Positions 37,047 to 45,228 of a stretch of DNA of 64,000 nt are shown here, piece by piece. The notes beneath the pieces were generated by a model. The model saw nothing but the letters and a program-made list of their open reading frames with translations, made no database searches and was not told where the DNA came from. Every line of letters begins with the position of its first letter. The first letter of the stretch is position 1. Both the position numbers and the translations under genes were made by a program. The stretch is from Metabacillus sp. FJAT-52054 (GTDB taxonomy: Bacteria > Bacillota > Bacilli > Bacillales > Bacillaceae), in contig NZ_CP147407.1 in assembly GCF_037201815.1 (NCBI RefSeq), forward strand, positions 1,116,001 through 1,180,000, in the 5' to 3' direction.

Positions 37047-39254
37047 ATGTCACTGCTCGCAAAAGAGTGGAAGGCGCTAGTTACCAATAAGAAAGTACTG
37101 ATTCCCGTCATAGCGGTTGTGTTTATCCCCGTCTTGTATGCCGGAATGTTCCTCTGGGCGTTTTGGGATCCATACGAGAATCTGGAAGATCTTCCAGTAG
37201 CCGTAGTTAACCAGGATAATGGCGCTGAATATGAAGGCGAAAATCTTCAAGTCGGTAAAGAGCTTGTGGATAATTTAAAAGATAATCCCAAGTTTAAATG
37301 GCAATTTGTAGATGAAAAAACAGCAGATCAAGGTCTTAAAGATCAAAAATACTACATGAAAATAGAGATCCCGGATAATTTTTCAGCAAATGCGACCACC
37401 TTGCTGGATGATCAGCCGAAAGAGCTTGAAATGAAATATGTTCCAAACGAAGGATTTAACTTCCTTTCTGCCCAAATCGGGAATACAGCAATGGAACAAA
37501 TCAAAGAAGAAGTGGCAAATGAAGTAACCAAGACATATGCGGAAAGCATCTTCGGAAAAATCGGAGAGGTAGCAGACGGACTTGGTAAAGCGAGTGACGG
37601 TGCGGCTGAAATCGATTCCGGAACAGGTAAGCTTAAAGATGGAACCGGAAAATTAAAGGAAAATCTGGCGAAGCTTGCAGAAAGCTCTGTTACCTTTAAG
37701 GAAGGTCTGCAATCAGCTTCTGACGGTACTACAAAGCTTTCTAAAGGAGCCGCTGATCTTGATAAGGGTCTTGGCCAGTTAAACCAAGGATATACAAAGG
37801 TTGAAAACGGCTCAAACGCTCTTGCAGATGGTAATGCTAAGCTGGCAGCAGGTTCAAATGAACTGTACAGCAAAATGCAGGAACTAAATCAAGGTGTGCC
37901 TCAGCTTACGGATGGAACAAAGAGAGTAAGTGAAGGAGCCGCTGCCCTTAACCAGGGATTGACCCAGTTTGATGCCGGGCAGCAGGATGCGAAAAAAGGT
38001 GCAGAACAGCTTGCAGCTGGCATCGATCAGCTTCAGGCAAACATGAAGCAGCTGGCACCTGTACTTGCAGCACTTCCGGAAGAGAAGCGAAACGAACTGA
38101 CTGCTGCTCTTGAACAGCTGAACCAGGGCAGTGATAACCTATCAGCCGGAGTCGGCAAGCTTGCTGAAAACTCAACCGTCATTGCCGGAAAATCAGGTGA
38201 GCTTGCTCAGGGAGCTTCTGCTGTTTATGAAAACCAGCAAAAGGTTCAAGACGGTGTAAGTAAGCTGACTGAGGGTCAAGGAAAGCTAAACACTGGTTTG
38301 AATGATGCTTCCAATGGAGCTAATGAATTCAGCCAGGGCGTAGCATTATTCGGCCAAAAATTAGGTGAAGCAAAAGAAGGATCTGCGCAATTGGCAAGCG
38401 GAAGCACGGATCTGAATTCCGGAATTTCCAAGCTTTCAGATGGATCTGGAAAACTTGAATCCGGAGCAGGCAAGCTTGCAGATGGAGCCTCCGATCTGGA
38501 TAAAGGGGTCGGCGATCTTTCTGGCGGTACCTCTGAACTCAGCACGGCACTGGCAGATGCTGCAGACCAAACGAAAGATACAAAAGGATCAGACCCGCTT
38601 TATGACATGATGGCAAAGCCTGTTGATGTCAAAAACGAAAAGATTAATGAAGTGCCGAACTATGGAACAGGCTTTACGCCTTACTTCCTGTCACTTGGAT
38701 TATTCGTAGGAGCATTGCTGATCTCCATTGTCTATCCTCTTAGACAATCGGTGGGTGAGCCAAAATCAGCCCTTTCCTGGTTCTTCAGTAAATTTGGCGT
38801 ATTGCTTGCAGTAGGAATTATTCAGTCCTTAGTGGCAGACGCAGTTCTGCTGATGGGCCTTCAAATTGAAGTGCAGAGTGTTGGTATGTTCATCCTGTTC
38901 AGCATTCTGACCAGCTTAACATTCCTTGCACTGATTCAATTCTTTGTCACTTCTCTCGGCGATCCTGGCCGATTTGTAGCCATTATTATTTTGATTTTGC
39001 AGCTGACAACCTCAGCAGGAACCTTCCCGCTTGAGCTTATTCCAGAGCCGCTGCAAATCTTTAATTACTGGCTGCCGATGACGTACTCTGTTGCTGGATT
39101 TAAAGCCGTTATTTCAAGCGGCGACTTCAGCTACCTTGGTACCCAATCTCTTGTACTGATTGGCATGATGCTGCTTATGATAATTGGTACGATCACTTAT
39201 ATGTTTTTCCAGGTTCGGAAAAACAGACAAGAGGTTTCTGAAGAAGCTCTTTAA
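37047..39254 (+). CDS. yhgE: YhgE/Pip-family membrane protein
   Basis: 735 residues: one N-terminal membrane helix (VLIPVIAVVFIPVLYAGMFL), a long outside domain, then five C-terminal helices from about residue 545. This is the layout of the YhgE/Pip group (phage infection protein; type VII secretion EsaA relatives). The outer domain from about 180 to 510 is a run of short pseudo-repeats with a Gly-x-x-x-Leu beat (such as LSKGAADLDKGL, LADGASDLDKGVGDL). ATG 37047 follows AGGAGG (37032-37037). Controlled by YhgD if the operator call is right. Confidence 0.88.
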   Translation: MSLLAKEWKALVTNKKVLIPVIAVVFIPVLYAGMFLWAFWDPYENLEDLPVAVVNQDNGAEYEGENLQVGKELVDNLKDNPKFKWQFVDEKTADQGLKDQKYYMKIEIPDNFSANATTLLDDQPKELEMKYVPNEGFNFLSAQIGNTAMEQIKEEVANEVTKTYAESIFGKIGEVADGLGKASDGAAEIDSGTGKLKDGTGKLKENLAKLAESSVTFKEGLQSASDGTTKLSKGAADLDKGLGQLNQGYTKVENGSNALADGNAKLAAGSNELYSKMQELNQGVPQLTDGTKRVSEGAAALNQGLTQFDAGQQDAKKGAEQLAAGIDQLQANMKQLAPVLAALPEEKRNELTAALEQLNQGSDNLSAGVGKLAENSTVIAGKSGELAQGASAVYENQQKVQDGVSKLTEGQGKLNTGLNDASNGANEFSQGVALFGQKLGEAKEGSAQLASGSTDLNSGISKLSDGSGKLESGAGKLADGASDLDKGVGDLSGGTSELSTALADAADQTKDTKGSDPLYDMMAKPVDVKNEKINEVPNYGTGFTPYFLSLGLFVGALLISIVYPLRQSVGEPKSALSWFFSKFGVLLAVGIIQSLVADAVLLMGLQIEVQSVGMFILFSILTSLTFLALIQFFVTSLGDPGRFVAIIILILQLTTSAGTFPLELIPEPLQIFNYWLPMTYSVAGFKAVISSGDFSYLGTQSLVLIGMMLLMIIGTITYMFFQVRKNRQEVSEEAL

Positions 39255-39264
39255 TAGTGGAAAA

Positions 39265-39297
39265 ACCCCGGTTCCTTTATAAGGACCGGGTTTTTTT
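39265..39297 (+). terminator. Terminator of yhgDE
   Basis: CCCGGTTCC / GGACCGGG stem and seven T. Confidence 0.9.
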
Positions 39298-39302
39298 AGT
39301 TT

Positions 39303-39485
39303 GGCTATGTTAAACCATGGTGTTGATTTTACACCCCTGTTGATTGTAGTGGAAGGCGTGAGACTCCTGCTGGAGCAGCGGGACAGGTGAGACCCTGCAG
39401 ACGCAAAGCGGCGAGGAGGCTCACCGCACGCCCAAGGATAAGCAAACGCCTGCTAACTGCAATCAACAGCCAAGTTTAACAGAGC
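39303..39485 (+). mobile_element. MITE-like element, copy 2 (183 bp)
   Basis: 183 bases, starting GGCTATGTTAAAC and ending GTTTAACAGAGC. The inverted ends also share GTTGATT / AATCAAC further in. It is flanked by an exact 9-base direct repeat TTTTAGTTT at 39294-39302 and 39486-39494, the mark of transposition. Lies directly after the yhgE terminator. No open frame; movement would need a transposase elsewhere. Confidence 0.78.
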
Positions 39486-39580
39486 TTTTAGTTTAATAGA
39501 CTATTTATAAGAAAGGGAGGGGGGCGGCTGCTTGTTCATGAACAGAACAGCATGAAAAAGTATTCTCTATGAATCTTATA

Positions 39581-39609
39581 TTGAAATTATGAAAGCATTT
39601 TCATATAAT
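39581..39609 (+). promoter_or_regulatory. SigA promoter of the LacI-family gene
   Basis: TTGAAA at 39581-39586 and TATAAT at 39604-39609 with a 17-base spacer, 45 bases before the ATG. Confidence 0.8.
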
Positions 39610-39617
39610 GGAAAATG

Positions 39618-39631
39618 TAAGCGTTTGCTTA
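39618..39631. promoter_or_regulatory. LacI-type operator overlapping the start of transcription
   Basis: TAAGCGTTTGCTTA, a 14-base interrupted palindrome (TAAGC / GCTTA) with the AAGCG half-site style of LacI/CcpA proteins. It lies 8 bases after the -10, where a bound repressor would block its own gene. It also resembles cre with two mismatches. Confidence 0.6.
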
Positions 39632-39654
39632 TGTTGGAGAGAGGTGGGAGAGAA

Positions 39655-40680
39655 ATGGCAACGATTGAAGACGTGGCAAGAAGGGCAGGGCTTTCCCGGA
39701 CAACTGTGTCAAGGGTGATCAACGAACACCCCTATGTATCTATCGCGAAAAAAAAGAAAGTGATGGAGGCCATGGAGGAGCTGGGATATGTTCCCAACTC
39801 AGCTGCGAGAAGTTTAAGAAATCAGCGAACAGGTGTGATTGCGGTCCTGATTCCACGGGTGATGAATCCTTTTTTTAGCCAGCTCATTGAAACACTCGAA
39901 CACGCAGCATCCGAAAGCTTCCACCAGCTCATTATATGCCAAACACAATATTCCGCCAAAAAGGAATTAATGTACTTAAATCTGCTCAAAACAAGGCAAG
40001 TGGATGGAGTTATCCTCACATCAGCTGAGAATGACTGGAGTGTTATTGAGGAATACCTCGATTACGGACCAATCGTTCTGTGCAATGAATTCGAAGAAAG
40101 AGCCAATGTCCCCATGATTTTTATGAACCAAAAGGAAGCGGGCTATAAGGCAACGAAGCACCTGATTGAAATGGGGCACCGTAAAATTGCCTACTGCTGC
40201 GGGAGATATCGAAGCAATGTTGCCAATGCCCGCGAGGAAGGCTTTAAAAAAGCGCTGGCTGAAGCGGGAATTGCTTTCGATGAAATAGATGCATTTCGTG
40301 AAGCGATAACGAGTGAAGATGGAATCGATATTTTCAATGGTATTCGATCAAGAGGTTCTAACAGGCCAACCGCTATCTTTACAGGCTCTGACGAAGTTGC
40401 AGCAGGGATTATATCAGAAGCAGCACGCTGCAATTGGAACATTCCGCGTGACCTTGCTGTAACAGGATTCGACAATCAGGTGATTACTGAACTAATGAAT
40501 CCAAGAATCACGACTGTAGAGCAGCCGGTTTGCGAGATGGCACTGAAAACAATGGAAGTCATGATGGAAAGAATCAGATTAAGGCAATTCACCGGCAGGG
40601 AAATGCACAAATTTTCTATGAAGCTGATTATCCGTGAATCTACCAAAATGCAGGCTGAACTGGCAAGGATTCCATATTAA
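39655..40680 (+). CDS. LacI-family transcriptional regulator
   Basis: 341 residues. The N-terminal helix-turn-helix ATIEDVARRAGLSRTTVSRV is textbook LacI, followed by the hinge helix NSAARSLRNQRTG and a periplasmic-binding-protein-like sugar domain (GVIAVLIPRVMNPFFSQLIE ... AVTGFDNQVI). The ATG at 39655 follows AGAGGTGG. The ligand is unknown. No sugar genes are adjacent; the candidate operator before its own gene points to self-control. Confidence 0.88.
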   Translation: MATIEDVARRAGLSRTTVSRVINEHPYVSIAKKKKVMEAMEELGYVPNSAARSLRNQRTGVIAVLIPRVMNPFFSQLIETLEHAASESFHQLIICQTQYSAKKELMYLNLLKTRQVDGVILTSAENDWSVIEEYLDYGPIVLCNEFEERANVPMIFMNQKEAGYKATKHLIEMGHRKIAYCCGRYRSNVANAREEGFKKALAEAGIAFDEIDAFREAITSEDGIDIFNGIRSRGSNRPTAIFTGSDEVAAGIISEAARCNWNIPRDLAVTGFDNQVITELMNPRITTVEQPVCEMALKTMEVMMERIRLRQFTGREMHKFSMKLIIRESTKMQAELARIPY

Positions 40681-40687
40681 ATGGAAG

Positions 40688-40708
40688 AAGCCGGTTTGGC
40701 TTTTTTTA
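40688..40708 (+). terminator. Terminator of the LacI gene
   Basis: Short AAGCC / GGCTT stem and seven T. Confidence 0.6.
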
Positions 40709-40765
40709 TGGCAGTGCAGAGTGGAGTGGGAATCCTTAAATTTCCTCAGCCTCCGTTAATCAGCC

Positions 40766-40797
40766 ACAAAAAAAAGAGCCTTACCGGCTCTTTTTTC
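40766..40797. terminator. Terminator of yhfH
   Basis: AAAAAAGAGCC / GGCTCTTTTTT, A and T tracts both sides. Confidence 0.85.
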
Positions 40798-40799
40798 TG

Positions 40800-40934
40800 T
40801 TACAGATCCTGCACATTCATACAGCTGTTGCAGGTATTTCCATAGCATTCATGCTGTTCTTCGATTTCTTTTCCGCATTCTGCGCATTGTTTTCCCGGTA
40901 AGTTTCTGAAAAATTCAGTCAATTTTACTAACAT
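40800..40934 (-). CDS. yhfH: YhfH-family small cysteine-rich protein
   Basis: 44 residues on the minus strand. TEFFRNLPGKQCAECGKEIE is followed by EQHECYGNTCNSC. Two CxxC-type pairs (CAEC and CNSC) suggest a zinc ribbon, and the pattern is that of the YhfH family. GGAGGGG lies 6 bases before the ATG. It sits divergently next to yhfI, as in B. subtilis. Function unknown. Confidence 0.85.
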   Translation of the reverse strand: MLVKLTEFFRNLPGKQCAECGKEIEEQHECYGNTCNSCMNVQDL

Positions 40935-41155
40935 GTTATCCCCTCCATGTCGTTTTGATATTTATATTGTATTATAACAGTAACTAAAAGGTCAACACCT
41001 GTTTTGTAACAAAGTGTGAAAACAGCAAAAATGGGCAGATGGTCTCCGCAGATAAATTAGTGCTGAAACACAGAAATGCTTTGAGCTTGCGGTTCCGAGG
41101 CTGAATTGGGTATATTGAACGGTAGGGAATCATTTAGAAAGCGGGTGAGGGAACG

Positions 41156-41929
41156 ATGAAATTAACCGTAATCGGGCACTGGGGCGGTTTTCCCGGTCCG
41201 GGAGAAGCTTCATCCGGGTATTTGCTGCAAAAGGACGGTTTCAATTTGCTGATTGATTGCGGAAGTGCTGTAGTATCACAGCTGCAGTTTTATATACCTT
41301 TGAAAGAGCTGGATGCGGTACTGATTTCCCATTATCACCATGATCACGCTGCAGACGTTGGCCCCCTTCAATATGGTCGGCTTGTGGCCGGTTATCTGGA
41401 AGAGGACATTCCCGTTTTGCCGATTTATGGACATAATGGAGATAAAGAGGGCTTCAGCAGGCTAACCTATAAACAAGCAACGCTTGGCAATGTTTATCAT
41501 CCAAACGAAAAGCTTGAAATTGGACCCTTTCAAATAAGCTTCCTGAAAACAAATCATCCGGCAGAATGCTATGCGTTCAGGATAACAGATGGAGAGTCTG
41601 TCATTGTTTACACAGCAGATTCAAGTTTTAAAGAGGAATTTATTCCTTTCGCTAAAGGGGCTGATCTGCTGATTTCCGAGTGCAATTTTTACGCAGGGCA
41701 AGATGGAAAAAGCGCAGGACATATGAATAGCCATGATGCTGCAGCTATTGCTAGAGATGCCGGTGTAAAGCAGTGCATCCTGACACACTTGCCGCATTTT
41801 GGAAATCATGAAGATTTACTTGCGGAGGCACAGACCCTGTACAAGGGGCCGCTGTGTTTAGCGGCAAAAGGGTTAACATGGTACCGAGACAAGGGAGGAA
41901 ACGCGAATGGCTCAAATGCTGTTTATTGA
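41156..41929 (+). CDS. yhfI: Metallo-beta-lactamase-fold hydrolase YhfI
   Basis: 257-residue zinc hydrolase related to RNase Z and phosphodiesterases. The metal motif HYHHDH is at residues 59-64, and later ligands are in TNHPAE near 127, YTADSS near 154 and THLPHF near 212. The N-terminal GGFPGPGEASSGYLL is typical. It overlaps lplJ by 23 bases, so the two are coupled, but no shared pathway is known. AAAGCGGGTGAGG precedes the ATG. Confidence 0.9.
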   Translation: MKLTVIGHWGGFPGPGEASSGYLLQKDGFNLLIDCGSAVVSQLQFYIPLKELDAVLISHYHHDHAADVGPLQYGRLVAGYLEEDIPVLPIYGHNGDKEGFSRLTYKQATLGNVYHPNEKLEIGPFQISFLKTNHPAECYAFRITDGESVIVYTADSSFKEEFIPFAKGADLLISECNFYAGQDGKSAGHMNSHDAAAIARDAGVKQCILTHLPHFGNHEDLLAEAQTLYKGPLCLAAKGLTWYRDKGGNANGSNAVY

Positions 41930-42905
41930 TAATAACCATATTACAGATCCAAGAATGAATCTTGCAATTGAGGAGTACTGCCTCAAAAATTTAGACCCCG
42001 AACAATCCTATCTGCTGTTTTACATAAATGAACCTTCTATTATCATTGGGAAAAATCAGAATACAATAGAAGAAATCAATACGAAATATGTGGAGGAACA
42101 GGGACTCCATGTGGTAAGAAGGCTATCCGGCGGAGGAGCAGTGTACCATGACCTCGGCAACCTGAATTTTAGCTTTATTACGAAGGATGACGGGGACAGC
42201 TTCCATAACTTTAAAAAGTTCACCGAACCTGTGATTGAAGCCTTGAAGAAACTTGGTGTCAATGCTGAGCTCAGCGGACGCAACGATATTCTCGCTGAAG
42301 GACGAAAGATCTCTGGAAATGCCCAGTTCACAACAAGAGGGAGAATGTTCAGCCATGGAACGCTCCTATTCGATTCTGAAATAGACAATGTCGTGTCTGC
42401 TCTTGTTGTGAAAAAAGATAAGATTGAATCAAAAGGGATAAAATCGATCCGCAGCCGCGTTGCAAACATCAGTGAGTTTTTGGAAAAGAAAATGACGATT
42501 GAGGAATTCAGATCGCTCCTGCTAAGCTATATTTTTGATACGAACGGGGAAGTGCCCCAATATGTATTAACAGAGGATGATTGGGACAAGATCCGCAAGC
42601 TTTCAGAAGAACGCTATCAAAATTGGGATTGGAATTACGGGAAGTCTCCGAAATTCAATCTCCAGCATTCCCATCGCTTTCCAGTTGGACAAATTGATGT
42701 CCGCATGGAAGTAAGCAAAGGAATGATCCATGAGTGCAAAATTTACGGAGACTTCTTCGGCGTAGGCGATGTTACTGAAATTGAAGAGCTGCTGACCGGA
42801 GCGCGCTATGAAAAATCCGAGCTTGATAAGCTGATGAGACCGGTCAATGTCCAGCATTATTTCGGAAATGTATCGAAAGAACAGTTTTTGGATTTGCTTT
42901 ATTAA
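41907..42905 (+). CDS. lplJ: Lipoate-protein ligase LplJ
   Basis: 332-residue enzyme that attaches free lipoate, as lipoyl-AMP, to E2 subunits or GcvH. The lipoate-binding motif RRLSGGGAVYHDLGN lies near residues 71-85 and the catalytic lysine is K134 in GRKISGNAQ. The C-terminal accessory domain of salvage ligases is present (about 250-332). AAGGGAGG is 8 bases before the ATG, inside yhfI. Strong terminator after it. Confidence 0.94.
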   Translation: MAQMLFIDNNHITDPRMNLAIEEYCLKNLDPEQSYLLFYINEPSIIIGKNQNTIEEINTKYVEEQGLHVVRRLSGGGAVYHDLGNLNFSFITKDDGDSFHNFKKFTEPVIEALKKLGVNAELSGRNDILAEGRKISGNAQFTTRGRMFSHGTLLFDSEIDNVVSALVVKKDKIESKGIKSIRSRVANISEFLEKKMTIEEFRSLLLSYIFDTNGEVPQYVLTEDDWDKIRKLSEERYQNWDWNYGKSPKFNLQHSHRFPVGQIDVRMEVSKGMIHECKIYGDFFGVGDVTEIEELLTGARYEKSELDKLMRPVNVQHYFGNVSKEQFLDLLY

Positions 42906-42912
42906 TTGGGAG

Positions 42913-42951
42913 GCTGGCGTATAAGGGATTCCTTATACGCCAGCTTTTTTG
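42913..42951 (+). terminator. Terminator of yhfI-lplJ
   Basis: GCTGGCGTATAAGG / CCTTATACGCCAGC, 14 pairs with a four-base loop and six T. Confidence 0.93.
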
Positions 42952-42968
42952 TGAGAAAAAAGGCTGGG

Positions 42969-43247
42969 GCGGTGCCTGACCCGCAATTCTTCACCGCAAT
43001 GGGGGACAGAGACAAAGGCTGCTGAACCCTTGTGTATCAACAGATTGAAGAGGTGGGTGCCAGAGCTTTAGTGCGGTAAAATTTTCGGGGACTGGCACGG
43101 TGCCAGTCCCGTTCTTCTTCACCGCAGCGGGGGACAGAGAGGCAGGCCGCTGAATCCTTACGTACCAACAGTTTGAAGAGGGTGGTGCCTGAGCTTTAGT
43201 ACGGTAAAATATTTGGGGACTGGCACCACCACCGCCACTGTCATCAA
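42969..43247. repeat. Pair of 128-bp repeat units with palindromic junction (locus 1)
   Basis: Two direct units with CTTCACCGCA at 42989 and 43117 (period 128), each running from CTTCACCGCA and GGGGGACAGAG to GAGCTTTAGT and CGGTAAAAT. They meet at GGGACTGGCAC joined to its inverse through one base, a perfect 23-base palindrome. A related pair lies at 49190. No gene in 42952-43394. Confidence 0.85.
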
Positions 43248-43394
43248 ATAATTCCTTCCTTTGCGTTTTACCCAATGATTTTAAGCAAAGCGTCTTACCG
43301 TTTCCTGCTCCCGCTTTCCTTTCTAAGATTCAAAATTCTCGAAGCGGGTATGAAAGAAAGTAGGCTTTCTTGATACAGAAAGGGATGAATAATC

Positions 43395-45110
43395 ATGGCC
43401 AGAACTGGGGAAATCATGGCTGAGATCCTGGAAAAGTGGGAAATCGACCATCTTTACGGAATGCCGGGAGATTCCATTAATGAGTTTGTAGAAGAATTAA
43501 GAAAAGCGAAAAATGAATTGCGGTTTTATCAGGTTAGACATGAAGAGGTAGGGGCCCTTGCAGCAGCTGCCTACGCAAAGCTCACAGGAAAAATTGGCGT
43601 TTGTCTTTCTATTGCAGGACCGGGAGCTATTCATTTGCTTAACGGACTATATGATGCAAAAGCCGACGGCGCTCCTGTATTGGTATTGGCCGGGCAGGTA
43701 CATAGCACGCAGGTAGGAACAGACGCCTTTCAGGAAGTTAATTTGGAGCGTATGTTTGACGATGTCGCCGTATATAACAAGCGTGCCGAATCCCACGAGC
43801 AGCTCCCAGATATGCTGAATCAGGCAATCCGAACAGCTTATGCTGAAAATGGGGTGGCTGTTTTAATAGTGCCGGATGACCTTTTTGCTGAAAAAGCGGA
43901 ATGGGATCAGCCCTTAACCTCTGATATATTAGCAGATACAACCGGATTCCCGGATCAAAAAGACATGAAGCTTGCTGCAGAAATGATTGAGAGGGCCAAA
44001 CGGCCGGTGATTCTCGCAGGAAAAGGCGCTCTCGGTGCAAAAGAAGAATTGGCCTTATTTGCCGAAAAAATCGGCGCACCTATCGCCGTTTCCCTTCCAG
44101 GGAAAGGCGCGATTCCAGATTTGCATCCTCATTGCCTTGGTCATCTCGGACAGCTCGGGACTAAGCCATCCTATCAGGCAATGCAGGAAACCGATTTATT
44201 GATTATGATCGGAACGTCCTATCCTTACCGGGAGTTTTTGCCGGAAAAGGCAGACGCAATTCAGATTGATCGTGAAACAAAGTTTATTGGCAAGCGGTAT
44301 CCGGTTGCCTGCGGGCTGAATGGGGATTCAAAACGAGTCCTGGAATCGCTGACAGCCATTATTCCATATAAAGAGGATCGGAAGTTTCTTGAGGAAAGCC
44401 AAAAGCGGGTGAAAAGCTGGAGGAAGGAAATCGAAAAAGATAAATCAGAAGAAACCGATCAGCTCATGCCCCCGCAGATCATGGCAGAGGTGCAGCAGGT
44501 TCTTGATGACGATGCGATTCTGTCAGTAGACGTTGGAAATGTTACGGTCTGGGCGGCGCGGTATCTTGACCTAGATCGGCAAAAAATGGTCATTTCGAGC
44601 TGGCTTGCCACAATGGGCTGCGGTCTTCCTGGAGCAATTGCTGCCAAGATTGCCGAACCGGATAAGCAGGTTTGGGCGTTTTGCGGAGATGGCGGCTTTT
44701 CAATGGTCATGCACGATTTTGTAACAGCGGTCCGCTATAAACTGCCCATCGTCATTGTTATTTTCAATAACCAAAAGCTCGGTATGATTCATTACGAGCA
44801 GCAGGAAATGGGCCACATTGAATATGGAACTGAGCTCGGCAGCATAGATTTCGCAAAGTTCGCGGAGGCATGCGGCGGAATTGGTGCCCGCATCCAAAAC
44901 CGCGAGGAAATGAGGCTTGCTCTCAAACAGGCACTGAAAGCGGATAAACCGGTGATCCTGGATGTTCAGGTTGAAGAAGAACCCCCTCTTCCCGGGAATA
45001 TTTCGTACGGTCAAGCTGTTCATTACACAGAATACATGGTCAAGAAATTCTTTTCAGATAAAAGTGTCACACTTCCTCCGATTGGGAAAAGCATCAAGCG
45101 ATTGTTTTAA
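43395..45110 (+). CDS. Pyruvate oxidase-like thiamine diphosphate enzyme (YdaP/PoxB-like)
   Basis: 571 residues of the acetolactate synthase/pyruvate oxidase group. The catalytic glutamate is in YQVRHEEVGALAAAAYAKL near residue 50. The TPP motif starts GDGG at 433 and ends in FNNQ about 30 residues later. The FAD-binding middle domain is present. The length and N-terminus (GEIMAEILEKWEIDHLYGMPG) suit pyruvate oxidase rather than acetolactate synthase; no small subunit is nearby. It would give acetate or acetyl phosphate, CO2 and reduced quinone or peroxide. AAAGGGATG precedes the ATG. Confidence 0.85.
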   Translation: MARTGEIMAEILEKWEIDHLYGMPGDSINEFVEELRKAKNELRFYQVRHEEVGALAAAAYAKLTGKIGVCLSIAGPGAIHLLNGLYDAKADGAPVLVLAGQVHSTQVGTDAFQEVNLERMFDDVAVYNKRAESHEQLPDMLNQAIRTAYAENGVAVLIVPDDLFAEKAEWDQPLTSDILADTTGFPDQKDMKLAAEMIERAKRPVILAGKGALGAKEELALFAEKIGAPIAVSLPGKGAIPDLHPHCLGHLGQLGTKPSYQAMQETDLLIMIGTSYPYREFLPEKADAIQIDRETKFIGKRYPVACGLNGDSKRVLESLTAIIPYKEDRKFLEESQKRVKSWRKEIEKDKSEETDQLMPPQIMAEVQQVLDDDAILSVDVGNVTVWAARYLDLDRQKMVISSWLATMGCGLPGAIAAKIAEPDKQVWAFCGDGGFSMVMHDFVTAVRYKLPIVIVIFNNQKLGMIHYEQQEMGHIEYGTELGSIDFAKFAEACGGIGARIQNREEMRLALKQALKADKPVILDVQVEEEPPLPGNISYGQAVHYTEYMVKKFFSDKSVTLPPIGKSIKRLF

Positions 45111-45138
45111 AGAAGGGCCTGCGGGCTTTTCTTTTTTT
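45109..45138 (+). terminator. Terminator of the pyruvate oxidase-like gene
   Basis: AAAGAAGGGCC / GGGCTTTTCTTT with a three-base loop, then T. Confidence 0.8.
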
Positions 45139-45228
45139 ATTTTTGACCGTTTTCGCAAACCATTTGCTTTGAATAGGAAAAGGCATGGCTGATTTCCGCT
45201 TCAATTAACTAAACTATTTTTTTCTTTT

